Positions 45,838 through 57,300 of a stretch of 64,000 bases of DNA are shown here, one piece after another (position 1 is the first letter of the stretch; each line of letters starts with the position of its first letter). The notes below the pieces were generated by a model, which saw nothing but the letters and a program-made list of their open reading frames with translations, did no database searches and was not told the DNA's origin. A program made the translations under genes and the position numbers. Origin of the DNA: Gigaspora margarita (lineage: Eukaryota > Glomeromycota > Glomeromycetes > Diversisporales > Gigasporaceae); assembly GCA_009809945.1 (NCBI GenBank), contig WTPW01000157.1:517511-581510 (forward strand). The letters run 5' to 3'.

Positions 45838-46591
45838 CAGTAATAGTAAATGATCTGGTTATTTGAAAATTTTTCAAATGACCTCAAATGACCCTTAAAT
45901 AACCAGTTATTATTGGTTATCTCAAATTTGGGTTATTGGAAATGACTCATAACCAAATAACCATAGTCATTTAGAAATGACCTGTGTCATTTGAGAGTCA
46001 TTTAATTGTTTGTATATAACTTGTATCCTAAATCTCGAATGCGCATAGAGTTTGGGTCAAGTTGGGATCAGGCCCAAGCTCAGTTAAATAAAACATTTCA
46101 AATATTTGCGATATGTTCTAAAACTGCTAAATTTTACAGTAGTTTATAATGTTTTCAAATCTGATAACCCTCTCAATACTGATACAAGGCCTGTTTCACT
46201 ATGCATACCAGTTTTGGGAGGCAATACTATAATATTCAACTGGAATACAAAAAGTACTTCACTAGCTTAATATTATTTAGTCTATCAAATGGAGTTCTTA
46301 TATTAAAACTTCTATTCCTTCCTGTTCATACTTGAGTTGTTATGTTGCGAACCATGTTTTATACAATACTTGATTCATTTTATTTTCTTTACAATATGTA
46401 CATTTTCTATTGTACAAATCTCTTTATGATCATATTATTTTTAAATTTGAATGTAAAAATTGTTAGACTAATTAATCAGATAAAATAGTGGAAATTTGTG
46501 AATTAATAATCTATTTTATATGCATATATTATTATAATTTAGGAACCTATTGATCCTTCGAGTAATAATAATCATCATTCTACAATCAATT

Positions 46592-46746
46592 ATAATTGTG
46601 GCAAAGATAAATGCTTCTATTATATCAAGAGATTGAGTTCTAATGATTACGTATTTCAAATTATTATTTGAGAATGTACTCTGACCAATTTTTAGAATAA
46701 TTAATCAGAACTCAATCTCTTGATTCACTTACCTTTGCCACAAACA
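46592..46746. repeat. MITE with exact 9-bp duplication
   Basis: Inverted ends 'ttgtggcaaag' and inner 'caagagattgagttct' pair across 155 bp. 'caatcaatt' flanks both ends (46583-46591 and 46747-46755). A 9-bp duplication suggests a Mutator-like family. Confidence 0.78.
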
Positions 46747-46894
46747 CAATCAATTAAGAAGTGATCGAATGATGAAAAAATGAAATCAATAGTAAATCTT
46801 CATTAAATATAATAGCTTGTTTAAATGCTTAGATTTTTAAAGTTAATTATATTACCCACTAAATTATCACAAATATAATAAAATTAGATGGTAA

Positions 46895-47045
46895 GGGCTG
46901 TGATAGATATTACGTAATATCATTTTATCAGAGAGCTACTCCCTCCCCCCACATAAGACCAATTAGCCAATCAAATTGTATAATTAGTCTTATGTAAAAA
47001 TTTTTTTGACCCCCCTAGGATATTACATAATATCTGTCACTGCCC
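46895..47045. repeat. Tourist-like MITE (subfamily 2), TAA duplication
   Basis: TIRs 'gggctgtgatagatattacg' and 'gggcagtgacagatattatg' (complement). TAA flanks at 46892-46894 and 47046-47048. 151 bp. Confidence 0.83.
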
Positions 47046-48264
47046 TAAATATTCATGAAATTTAATACATTAATGCTTATTACCAATGCCTAGATTAATA
47101 AGTGCTTTTTATACTTATGCATCAAATTAATGCATTAAGTAGTAAACAATTATGAACTCGGAAAAGAATAGCTTTTGTCAAATACTTAATAAATGCTTTT
47201 AATACCTACTAACTAAATCAACTCAAATAAATTAAGCAATAAGTATTCGTGAAATTAAATGATCTATTTTAACTTAGATAATAAATATTTTTTATGCTCA
47301 AAATCTAAAATAAAATTAAATAGTAAATATTCATATACTTGAAATACACATATAAATACTTGGATTAATAACTCCTTTATACTCACCAGCTACTGTAAAT
47401 TAACATGATTCAATTAAGTTAATAATTGAATACTTAGGTTAATGAACATTTTTATGCTTGCGAACTAAATCAATATGAATAAAAATATTTTAAGTCATAA
47501 TATTTTATAAAAAATTGTCATTTATATTTAATATAATTGATTCTTATACTTTCTAAAAAATTAAATTTAGCTCCTAATAAAAAATAACTTTCAATTTTAA
47601 AATATAAAATTCATATATATTAATGAATACTTTACTTTCAATTCGTTATATTGATGGATGCTTTACTTTCAATTTAATATAATTATATTAGAAACCTGCT
47701 GCTATGTAGATTACATTAGGGTGAAATCTGCATTTAGCTATTTTTTTTTATTATAATTTCACCCTCATGAAATCTATGTAGTAGATTTTACTAAGCCATA
47801 GTGCAGGTTTTATTCTGTTATATTATATTATTTTTTTGTTTCTATAATAGTAACAAGTTCCAACTAATTTCAGATATATTCAGTTAATGATCTGTTATGA
47901 AACATTACCCAGCAAGTTGATTTAGCTAATCAGACCAGACAAAAATCCTATTGTTAGTTTGGGCTGGTCCAGATTTTTGAAGAAAAATCTGGTCTAGCAT
48001 TTATTGAACCTGAGTCAAGCCCAGCATGGCCTGCGAATCTATGAGTTTAGCCTGTCTATTCTGAACCCTAGTTTTGCATTAATATTTTGGATTATTATTA
48101 ACTTAAATCCAGCCAATAGATAGGTTTTAACTAGTTATTATCTCTACCAATAAAATTCAAATGATCTCATAGATCATTTGGCTTTTGAAATGACCCAATG
48201 ACTAGTTATTTGTCATTTGAGTCATTTGGATTATTTTAGATCATTTACCATTACTGTCTAGCAG

Positions 48265-49119
48265 GACCCCTGAATATATACAAAAAACCTTTGTTATATA
48301 CTCAAAGTAAAATTTTAAAATGTTTGTTCATTTATGTACAAAGATGAGCTTTTTGATAGCAAATTTGCTTGACCTTTGATATACACTTAATTAATATTAT
48401 TAAAAAAGATTGTCATACATTTACTAATTATATTAAATTGATATTGTACAGTATATAAAAGAGGTTATACTAATTTCTGCACCAATTTTTGTTATTGGCC
48501 AATTAGAATGCAAGATCAGGTATAGTGTAATAACTAAAACAACAATTGCTTTTTTTGAAAAGTCACACTTATCACAAAACTTTGCTTAAGAAATCATCTT
48601 TTGTATACTAATAAAAAAAATTTCTTGCAAAATTTTAGTACTATATAATATTATCTACTAACTTTAATTCTAACCCTAACAAAATAACATCTTTTATTTA
48701 GAAGATAATATATATATTAGCATCCATAATTCTAGGCAGTTAGACAATAGAAAGAAATTAGTAAATTCTATAAGAAAATATGTATTCTGAAAAGTTCTAA
48801 ATAAAAAATAAATAAATGTAAATTACAAGTAGGGTCTAAGAAAATATTCAAAAAATTCCAAAAAGCAAACTTAAATATTTAAATCTTTATTGTATATTAG
48901 CTTAATAATAAATTTTGCTTTATTGTACACTTTATTAAAGTATAAAAACTTATATTAAACTTATGTTATACATTAAATATATAGCTTTAAACCAATATAC
49001 ACTTCCATAATAAAATTTTTTTGTACACCTATATAAGATTTGAAGATGAAGGTTTATATATATAATATATCAGTATTCAGGAGTCTCATTTAGCATCAGG
49101 TAAATAAATTTTTTTATTT
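48265..49119. other. Non-coding AT-rich DNA
   Basis: 'ctaaccctaac' lies at 48670. No gene or element boundary recognised. Confidence 0.35.
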
Positions 49120-50399
49120 GAATTCGTAAAATTAAAATAAAAAAATTTTCATCAAATTTGGTCAAGAACTCATGGAGATATTTTTGATGAAAGTTCCTGT
49201 AAACAATTTTAATATAGCTTCTTTATAATATGTTTTTTTGTTTTTTCAAGATAACCTACTATTCAGTGATGATTTACAAGAAATTTTACTATGCTAACTA
49301 ACAAATATTTTATAACAGACTTGTAGCACATATAATTGACTAATAGAATCTCAAATTTCATGAAATAATATTGAAAACTTGTGAAGATATAAACATTTTT
49401 GTAAATTCAGATGCATATATTTTTGCAAGTTTCCTCTATATTCAAATGCTTCTGAAAGCACTTTCTCAAAATGAAACCTCCAAAACACGATTAAGTAAGT
49501 TAATATAATAGGTATTCGAGAGCCTTAAATTAAAATTTCATCAAAAATGGATTAATATTAACGAAGCTATAATGATTTTTCAATTTGCTTCCAGATTCAG
49601 GATTTTCTAAAATTTTCAATTTTGATAAAAACAGAAAAATCACTATCACAGGCTAGATTTTTACAAGTTCAAATGAAACAAGTTACTGTGCACTAATAAA
49701 ATCAATAGAGTATAGGTAAAAATTTTTGTTTCTAAAATTTTAAATTTTTTGGTTAAATATTCATTCCATAATAGCTATTTTTTATTTGGTGCTGCTTCTT
49801 TATAATATACTTTTTGGAAATAGAAGAATCTTTTATTAAAGATATCTCTATGAGTTCTTGACCAAATTTGATAAAAATTTTTTTATTTGAATTCTATATA
49901 TTTATAGACTTTAAATAAAAATATTTTATCAAATTTGGTCAAGAACTCATAGAGATATCTTTGATGAAAGATTTTTTCTATTTCCATATCATGTACCAAA
50001 ATTGAGAGTAATGCAAATCTAGTTGCAAACGAAAAATCCAAATATCTTCATCAATATTAATCTGTTTTTGTTGAAATTTTGACTTAAGACTCTCAAATAT
50101 CTATTATATTAACTTAGTTACATTTGGAGGCTTCATTTTGAGAAAGTGCTTTTAGAAGCATTTGAATATAGAAAAAACTTGTGAAAACGTATGCATTTGA
50201 ATTTACAAAAACATTAAATCTTTACGAGTTTTTAATATTTTTTCATAAAAATTGATATTCTATTAATCAATTATATGCTCTAAAAGTTTACTTAGTGCGC
50301 AGTAACTTGTTTTATTTGAACTTGTAAAAATATAGCCTGTGATGGTAATTTTTCTGTTTTCATCAAAATTGAAAATTTTAGAAAATCCTAAATCTAGAA

Positions 50400-50638
50400 T
50401 ATACATGAGGACGAAAGTATTTCGGGTTTGAAACTCCAAAATTAAAATTTGAAGACAAAATTGTTTTTGACCTATTTTACTTAAAAAGACGAAATTATTT
50501 GATACTTTTTTTGAATAGATAAAATTATAAGGAACATATTTATATAAATTTTATTTGCTCTTCCTTATAAAAAATTTTATTTTTCTCTAATGAAAATGAA
50601 ATTGGCCTTTTTCAAAAATCAATTTCAGTGGTATCACT
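50400..50638 (-). repeat. About 237-bp interspersed repeat, 9-bp duplication, copy 2
   Basis: It is the complement of 37736-37970 over its whole length. 'aatctagaa' flanks both sides (50391-50399 and 50639-50647). The other palindrome arm ('gcttccagattcagg', 49591) is the empty site. Confidence 0.83.
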
Positions 50639-50730
50639 AATCTAGAAGCAAATTGAAAAATCATTATAACTTTGTAAATATTAATCTGTTTTTGATAAAA
50701 TTTTAATTTAAGACTCTCGAATACCTATTA

Positions 50731-50860
50731 GGGCGCTGCCAGGAATCAGCTAATTTGATTTTGGCCAAAATTTTGACTTTCTCCTCTTTTAGTCAGGTCT
50801 TCATATTAAATTTTTACTTTTTTAGCTCTCTCTAGAAAATTAGCTGATTTCTAGCCCTCC
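50731..50860. repeat. MITE with TTA duplication and empty site
   Basis: Ends 'gggcgctgccaggaatcagc' and 'agggctagaaatcagctaa' (complement), with TTA on each side. The left palindrome arm (49503-49513, complement) reads 'acctattatattaac' without it. The exact right boundary may shift by two bases. Confidence 0.75.
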
Positions 50861-51300
50861 TTTTATATTAACTTACTTAATCGTGTTTTGGAGGTTTCAT
50901 TTTGAGAAAGTGCTTTGAAAGCATTTGAATATAGGAGAAAACTTGCAAAAATGTATGTGTCTGAATTTACAAAAACATTAATATCTTCACGAGTTTTCAA
51001 TATTATTTCATAAAATTTGAGATTCTATTAGTCTATGATATGCACTACAAGTCTTGTTATAAAATTTTTTTTACTTAGTATAGTAAAATTTTTTGTAAAT
51101 CATCGCTGAATAGTGGGTTATTTTGAAAAAACAAAAAAATATATCTATGTTGAAATTGTTTACAGAAACTTTTATCAAAGATATCTTCACGAGTTCTTGA
51201 CCAAATTTATAAAAAATTTTTTATTTTAATTCTACAAATCCATAGAATTCAAATAAAAAATTTTTATTAAATTTGATCAAGAACTCATAGAGATAATATT

Positions 51301-51975
51301 AACTACAATTATTATACAAATTACTAACTAATTTACAATTGCATTATATAATTATTTGTTTATTAACATACAATCACGATCAATATTTATAATACATATG
51401 CAGAGTAAGTACCAAGTTGCTATTAATACTAAAACCTGATTATATGCTACAACTACTTTTATTTATTTTAAATTATAATTGATTATCACTTTACTTTATA
51501 TAGCCAGGACTCCAAAATATACATAGATAAATCAGGTATTAGTTTGCTTATTTTAGGGTTTTTATGCAAATCTTTTCTATTTTTAGTAATTTTTGCTTAT
51601 TTTTAAGATTTTTCTACAGTTCTTTCTATTTTTAGTAATTTTATAATTGACCTGATCTATGTATATTTCGTGGTTCTATATAGCTATTAATAACTTGTTA
51701 TATCCAGATCAATCATTATAGCGCAACTTAACTTGTTACAATAATTTTTGCAAAATGTAAGTAAATTGCTAAAAATAAAATATAACATGCATAAAATCTT
51801 AGTAATTCACTAAAATATTCATTTATGACCCTTTTTAAAATTAACTTCAATTTGCTAAATTTTAAATTTGAACCTTAAATCAAATTTGAATCAATTTGCT
51901 AAAAAAAATATGATATATATCAGAGATGTCTGGAGTTCTAGTATGGCATATAAAATTCAAGTTTGAATTAGCATA
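51301..51975. other. Non-coding AT-rich DNA
   Basis: Words 'tatttttagtaatttttgc' and 'tatttttagtaattttata' (about 51580 and 51630) form a short direct repeat. No gene. Confidence 0.35.
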
Positions 51976-52699
51976 CATATAGGGATAAGTCAGTAGAAAA
52001 GAGACAAATCATTTTTAGTAAATTTTTTTTAATTTTTAAATTAAAATATCTTAACAACTATATAATCAAATTTGCTAAAAAATTTTTATTTTTTTATTTT
52101 TATTTTTTTTTTTAGGTGAGACCTTGCTTATATCTTTATTGAGTAATTTATATAAGAGGTTGTTTAACAGCAACAACTTAAATTGTACAGTAACAAATAT
52201 ATATAAATTATATACAAGAATAAAAGCTCAGACTAATTTATCTGTAATCTAAACCTACTAGAGTGGTCAAGACTCACCTAGATTTGGATGGTTAAAATAT
52301 GATTAGTGGGGATACTATATTTGATCCACATAGTGGACCAAATACTAATTTTGTGAATTGCCTGTTCTATTAGTAGGCATGTGTTGTTGTCTAAGTGTAA
52401 CTAGTCAGGGAGTCCACAAAGGCAGCTATAAGTAGATACTATGCATTAACAGGATTTAGCATGAGAGAGGCAGTGCACTGATAGTAGTTGAGTATAGTTG
52501 TGTTTGAGTGTAATGTTGTTAGTCTTCTTCCATTAAGCGAATGTGCTAAAAATTTTTTATTTTAATCTTGGAATTATATATAATTAAAATAAAAAAATTT
52601 ATTAAATTTATTAAGATAGTTGTTAAAATATTTAAGCTTAAAATTAAAAAAATTTTACTTAGAAAAAATTTGATCCTTTTTTACTGACTCACCTCCATT
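51976..52699. repeat. Palindromic MITE-C, copy 3, split by a LINE fragment
   Basis: Left arm 'catatagggataagtcagta' and right arm (complement near 52699) 'ggtgagtcagtaaaaaagga' flank 'atcatttttagtaa' type inner arms, matching 27872-28118. The LINE 3' fragment at 52093-52543 separates the arms. Confidence 0.7.
52093..52543 (-). mobile_element. LINE 3'-end fragment with target duplication
   Basis: On minus it runs from coding-end-like sequence into a 3' UTR that aligns with 1003-1300 ('aaacctactagagtgg', 'gactcacctagattt', 'aggtgagaccttgctta'), then poly(A) (plus 52093-52113 T-rich). The flanking duplication is 'tgctaaaaaatttttatttt' (52073-52092) versus one-base-different 52544-52563. A textbook short 5'-truncated insertion. 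Confidence 0.85.
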
Positions 52700-53084
52700 T
52701 AGGAGTGTCATAGCAAAACATGGCTTCAGGACAATTATATGATTTTGAAAAATCATTACCAAAATTGTTTTTATAAAAAAAATTATAAAATATATAGTAA
52801 TTATATAAAATCTCAAAATTTGATTGGTTGGTTTAAAACGTTTTTTATTATGATGCCCCCATATGTACAATTTGAGTTAGGGTTAAGTGAGTACTAATAG
52901 TTAGTATTATAGTTAAAATTTTTATAACGTCTCTACTATTGTTTTACATAATGGTTGCAAATGCATGTGATTGGTATCACATGATGCTCATGTCAATTGA
53001 TGCATGTATCACATGTTGTGCATATTAATTATTATATATATTGTATATATAAGGGGTGCACCGCGATGCAGGTGCACCAAAAAA
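52700..53084. other. Non-coding AT-rich DNA
   Basis: The hairpin 'gggtgcaccgcgatgcaggt' (53054-53073) directly precedes the T-rich array. A telomere-like 'gttagggttaa' lies at 52876. Confidence 0.4.
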
Positions 53085-53600
53085 TAAAATCCTTTTTTAT
53101 TTTATTTTTTTTTTATTTTATTCCTTTTTTTATTTTATTCCTTTTTTATTTTATTTCTTTTTTTATTTTATTTCTTTTTTTAATTTTTTTTTTATGATTT
53201 AATTTTTTAATTTTTTTAATTGTTTTAATGCTTTTTTATTTCTTATTTTTTTAAAATTGTTTTTATTATTTATTTTTTTTAAATATTTTATTTTAATTTT
53301 AAACTTAAATTTTTAATTTTTTTTATTTAACTTTGTCTCTTTTTTGTTTACTTTATATCATATATTTTTATTTTTTTTTAAACATTTTTTTTTTATTTCA
53401 TTTTAATTTTTTTTTTTACTTAAAAAGTTTTTTTTTATTTTTATTTATTTTTTATTTATTTTTTATTTTTACTTGTTTGTTTATTATTTATTTTATTTTT
53501 CAGAGTATTTGTTTATTTATTTAATTTAAACATAGTTTTTTTTTAATTTTAATTTATTATTTATTTATTTATTTTATTTTAATTATTTTTGAAAATAACT
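53085..53600 (+). repeat. T-rich minisatellite and pyrimidine tract
   Basis: 53085-53185 has the 'ttttttattttattcc' unit; the rest is irregular T/A-rich sequence with hardly any A runs. Phe-rich frames here are not genes. Confidence 0.85.
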
Positions 53601-54441
53601 AATAATTACCATAGGTGATAATCACTTGTGATCTACAATACAAGATCAAAATAAACAATTTTATTAAATAAAAATTAAATCTCTTTAATATTAAAATAAA
53701 GGTAAAGGTTAGAGATTAGAATAGGGCTTTATATATAGTAAAATTTATCAAGGAAATTTTTTTTTGTATAAAAAAAGTAAATTTATAGATAAAATTTTAG
53801 GTTAGAAGCAATTTTAGCAATTTTTGAAAAATTTTTTGGTTTTTGTTACACAAATTGATCTACATATTACATTTGATTCTGAATTCTAATTGGCAAATAG
53901 ACTTCAGATGATAATCACTTGTAGTATAAATTAGTAATTTCTATTATTTTTTATTAAATATATATATTTTATTTTACTTTTATTTTTATATTAACTAATT
54001 TATAAACAAATATACAATATATGAATTAATAAACTTAATTATAGTAATATGCATATATGTATATATATACGTATGTATATATATATATACTAAAGATCTA
54101 CAAGTACTAGCACTTGCAAAGCTCTAGTATATACTAATACATATATGTATATACACATGTGCTTATTTCTAAATTAATAGAGTATGCATAAAAATTTTTT
54201 TGTAAAACCCAAAAATAAGCTACCTCTAGTTTTTTTTATTTAAAATCTTTCAAATAAAAGTAGCTTATATTTGGAATAGTATTATTATACAAAATAAAAA
54301 TCTAACTTGTTATAAAAATCATCTTTGTTTTACAAATGAATATCTAATTTTTGAAAAATTACTAGTTGGTTATACAAATTTAAATATACAATATATTAAA
54401 AAATTATATAATAAGTCTTATACAAAACCAGATCTGTAATA
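53601..54441. other. Non-coding AT-rich DNA
   Basis: The word 'gataatcacttgt' occurs twice (53618, 53911). A short inverted pair 'ccaaaaataagctac' / 'gtagcttatatttgg' spans 54208-54278 and resembles the ends of the neighbouring pogo-like transposon, so it may be a MITE of that family. Simple 'tatatgtata' sequence lies at 54055-54090. Confidence 0.45.
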
Positions 54442-55153
54442 CCATATATTAACGAATAGAAGCTACCAAAAATTTTTTGATTTTCTCAGGCTAAATCGTG
54501 GGGGTAGCTTTTATTCGGGACCAAAATCAAAATCTACCAAATTCATATGATAGATCGGCACCAATCAAATAACAAGAAATATAATGATCTGATTGGTTAG
54601 CTGATTGCATNTATAAGANGTTTCATNTGNATCTTCCTTANGTTCTAAGTTGTATTTTTGCATGGAATGGGCAACGATATAGATGCTTATTTTCATGCCT
54701 TTTATGCCTTTATAAAATCATGTTTGGTGCAGAATTATATTGTACCAGTATTATTGTGCGAAAGAATATGTCTTTTAAAGAATAAACTCTCAGTCTTTCT
54801 AAAATTATTTTTTCAAAGCCGTTATCCAAGTCAGTTTCTTAAACATATATTACTGAAGAAGAATTATTGTACTGATACCATGGAGTAAGCATTATTTATT
54901 TTAAATGAAGCAAATTATCGTCGAGAAAAAAAAAGAAAAAAAAAAAAAAAANTGAAAAAAATTGAGGTAAAATCTTTGAATTGTTCTTAGCGGGAGAAGG
55001 AATTGAGCATGTTTTGGAACGAATAATGTTGGGAAACTGTTATAAATAAGAAAATGTCATTATGTGCAAAATTATACCGATGCTTACCTTATTCGGCCTA
55101 AAATAAATAAAGCGGTTATAATCAAAAAAAAAATTGTTCAACTTTTTTTTAAA

Positions 55154-56551
55154 ATGCCTCAGAAAATTATCAAGAAGGTTCGTCAGTCTTATACCTTTAA
55201 AGAGAAAGTCATTGTTGTTCGGTATGCTCTTTGTGAAGGCAATCTTAGAGCCGCTGTCAAGTTTGATTTAGATAAGACTCAAGTTGGTCATTGGGTAACG
55301 AAGTTAAAGGATAAACTTGATGAGGTTGAACATAGCAAATCTTGTCGTCTTAAAGGCGGTGGAAGAAAAAGCTTTTTTCCTGATGAGGAAATTCAGCTTA
55401 ATAGATGGATATCTGAAATGCGTAGTGCAGCACTTGCTATAACATACAACAGTCTCAAGTTTGAAATGTTAAGAATTGTCTCAGAAACGGTATAAAAAAG
55501 TAATGATCTCAGAAAAAGACAACTTGCAAGTAACTTCAAGGCCTCCTCAATGTGGTTAAAATGTTTTTTAAAGTGCCATAATCTTGCCTTATGTCGCAAA
55601 ACAAAAATAGCACAAAAAATGCCCAGTGATCTTGAGCAGCAATTGCTCAATTTTCAACAATATGTAATTCGATTACGCCTTAAGAAAAACTACCCCCTGA
55701 GCAACATCGCAAACATGGACGAGACTCCTGTCTGGTTTGACATGGCTGGTAATCTGACCCTTGAACAAATTGGAGCCAAAACAGTCCATATACGTATAAC
55801 CGGTAAAGAGAAGAATCGTTTTACTGTAGTTCTGACGTGCTTTGCTGATGGACAAAAGCTTCCGCCCACAGTTATATTCAAAGGCCAAAGGTGGGCTAAG
55901 ACTAAGGGTTCTCCTCCTCCTGGTGTGATTGTTCTTTTTCATGAAAAAGGCTGGATGGATGAACCTGATATGTTATCATGGGCCAATAACTATATAGAAG
56001 ATCGTCCAAGTGGTCAGGAAAATGAACCCTCTCTTCTTGTCTATGATTCATTCAAAGCACATCTTACTGATGCGGTTAAAGCAAAGCTTCAAGAGAATAA
56101 TAATGATCTTGTTGTAATTCCTGGTGGGTTAACTTCTGTGTACCAACCACTTGATGTTTTAATTAACCGCCCCTTCAAAGTAGAACTTCGTAACCACTGG
56201 CATAAAAGGATGACAAGTGGTGGGTCTGGCAAAACTAAAAAAGGAAATCTTAAACGCGCTGAACTACGTACTGTTTGTGAGTGGGTACTTGCTACATGGG
56301 CAAAAATTAATTTTGAGATTATTCGCCGTGCCTTTCGCAAGTGCTCTATTTCTAATGCTATGGATGGTTCAGAGAATAGTGAGACTTATTATGACGAAAT
56401 CCTTGATAACAAAACTGACGAAGCTAATAAAAACAATCCTGATATAGATTCTAGTGATTCGGGTGAAAATGAGGAAGATTTTGAAAACAAAGAAAATCTT
56501 GATGCAACAATTGAAGAAAACGAGGATGTTCTTCTTTTTACAATAGATTAA
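55154..56551 (+). pseudogene. pogo/Tigger-like (DDE_1, CENP-B-related) transposase, one in-frame stop
   Basis: The frame runs 465 codons from the ATG at 55154 and is interrupted only by a TAA at 55493-55495 (codon 114); the frame on both sides is the same. A transposase of this family binds the TIRs in the nucleus and cuts and pastes the element into TA sites. Visible: an N-terminal psq/CENP-B-like helix-turn-helix (SYTFKEKVIVVRYALCEG, about 14-50), a second HTH around 85-165 containing CRKTKIAQKMP, and the DDE core. Catalytic Asp are D189 in NMDETPVWFD, D298 in LLVYDSFKAH and D334 in YQPLDVLINRPFK; the last two are 36 residues apart, normal for the family. The C-terminus is an acidic Glu/Asp/Asn tail. 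An upstream in-frame ATG at 55064 is possible but adds an unlikely leader. A 23-bp GT-AG stretch across the stop would be too short for an intron and would shift the frame. Confidence 0.88.
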
Positions 56552-56684
56552 TAGAGAATGTATGATTCGAAGCTTTTATAACCGTTTAATAAAGTTTAAT
56601 GATCGTGTGGTTTATTGTAAAATATTGAAAGTTTGTAGATATGATCTTGTAGTATAAAACAAGCATAGAAATAAATTATGATTC

Positions 56685-56769
56685 AGTAATCAGAGTAACG
56701 ATTTTTATGCCACTCAATTCTTCGTAACAAGAAGAATTGAGTGGTATAAAAATCGTTACTCTGATTACT
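56685..56769. repeat. Perfect-looking hairpin, 39-bp arms
   Basis: Arms 56685-56723 and 56731-56769 are complementary at 38 of 39 positions with a 7-base loop. It is 130 bp downstream of the transposase stop, inside the transposon. It could act in transcript ending or as a small-RNA source, or be a tiny nested insertion; nothing proves which. Confidence 0.88.
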
Positions 56770-57300
56770 ATATGATGTAATATTTGTACTGTAAAATTAT
56801 TTCATTTGACATCATATTGGCATTCTGTGCATGAATTAATAACTGTGGTTTTATCGCATTTTACAAAGGTTTTGTACATGAAACTATACGAATTAGTGGA
56901 AATAAAGTCATTGCTCCATACGCATTTCTAAAACTTTAATTACGAATTGATTTGGTTGGTTTTAACATTATTGTCTATTTATATAATGAACTAGTTTTTC
57001 TGACGTAGAAATAAAGAACTCAAATCACGAACAAGATTGAGAAATTTTTTGACCAAGTTATCTATTAATGGCCCGGTTCAAATAAATTCTCGCTAAAGTT
57101 TGATCGTGCTAAAAAAAAAAAGCATTTTATTGGTTCCGGACCAAAATTCTAGGTTCGGATAACTAGTATAAAGGTACTCGAAATTAGGGGTAGCTTATAT
57201 TTGGTAACTAGCAATTTCTTTCATTTTTCTCATTTTTTGTGCTCAAAAAGTAGGGGGTAGCTTTTATTCAGGGGTAGCTTCTATTCGGTAATATACGGTA

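Larger units (their letters stand above)
45838..48256. repeat. hAT-like non-autonomous element with exact 8-bp duplication
   Basis: TIRs CAGTAATAGTAAATGATC and CAGTAATGGTAAATGATC (complement of right end). The duplication 'tctagcag' is exact (45830-45837 and 48257-48264). Subterminal 'aaatgacc' words are dense. The left end is the same family as the right end of 61011-62292. 2.4 kb, no transposase; contains two nested MITEs. Confidence 0.87.
49120..51300. repeat. Compound inverted repeat of about 2.2 kb
   Basis: The left arm (about 49125-49720) and right arm (about 50290-51240) are reverse complements, sharing for example 'caaatttggtcaagaactca', 'gaaagcactttctcaaaatg' and 'attcagtgatgatttacaag'. 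A smaller palindrome of the arm ends ('gttcttgaccaaatttgata') is centred near 49910. The right arm has two insertions (50400-50638 and 50731-50860) that the left arm lacks. Confidence 0.8.
54442..57298 (+). mobile_element. pogo/Tigger-like DNA transposon, near complete
   Basis: TA at 54440-54441 and 57299-57300 flanks TIRs CCATATATTAACGAATAGAA and CCGTATATTACCGAATAGAA (complement), followed inward by 'gctacc' words; extra 'gaataaaagctaccccc' subterminal repeats occur at both ends. The 2.86-kb body carries one transposase gene (55154-56551). N bases lie at 54592-54641 and 54952. Confidence 0.87.

Noticed and set aside
55490..55512. A possible 23-bp GT-AG intron removing the stop in the pogo-like transposase
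   Set aside because: It is far shorter than the 89-91-bp introns seen here and its length is not a multiple of three, so it would break the downstream frame.
55393..56340. Minus-strand frames opposite the transposase
   Set aside because: They are shadows of the transposase coding frame.
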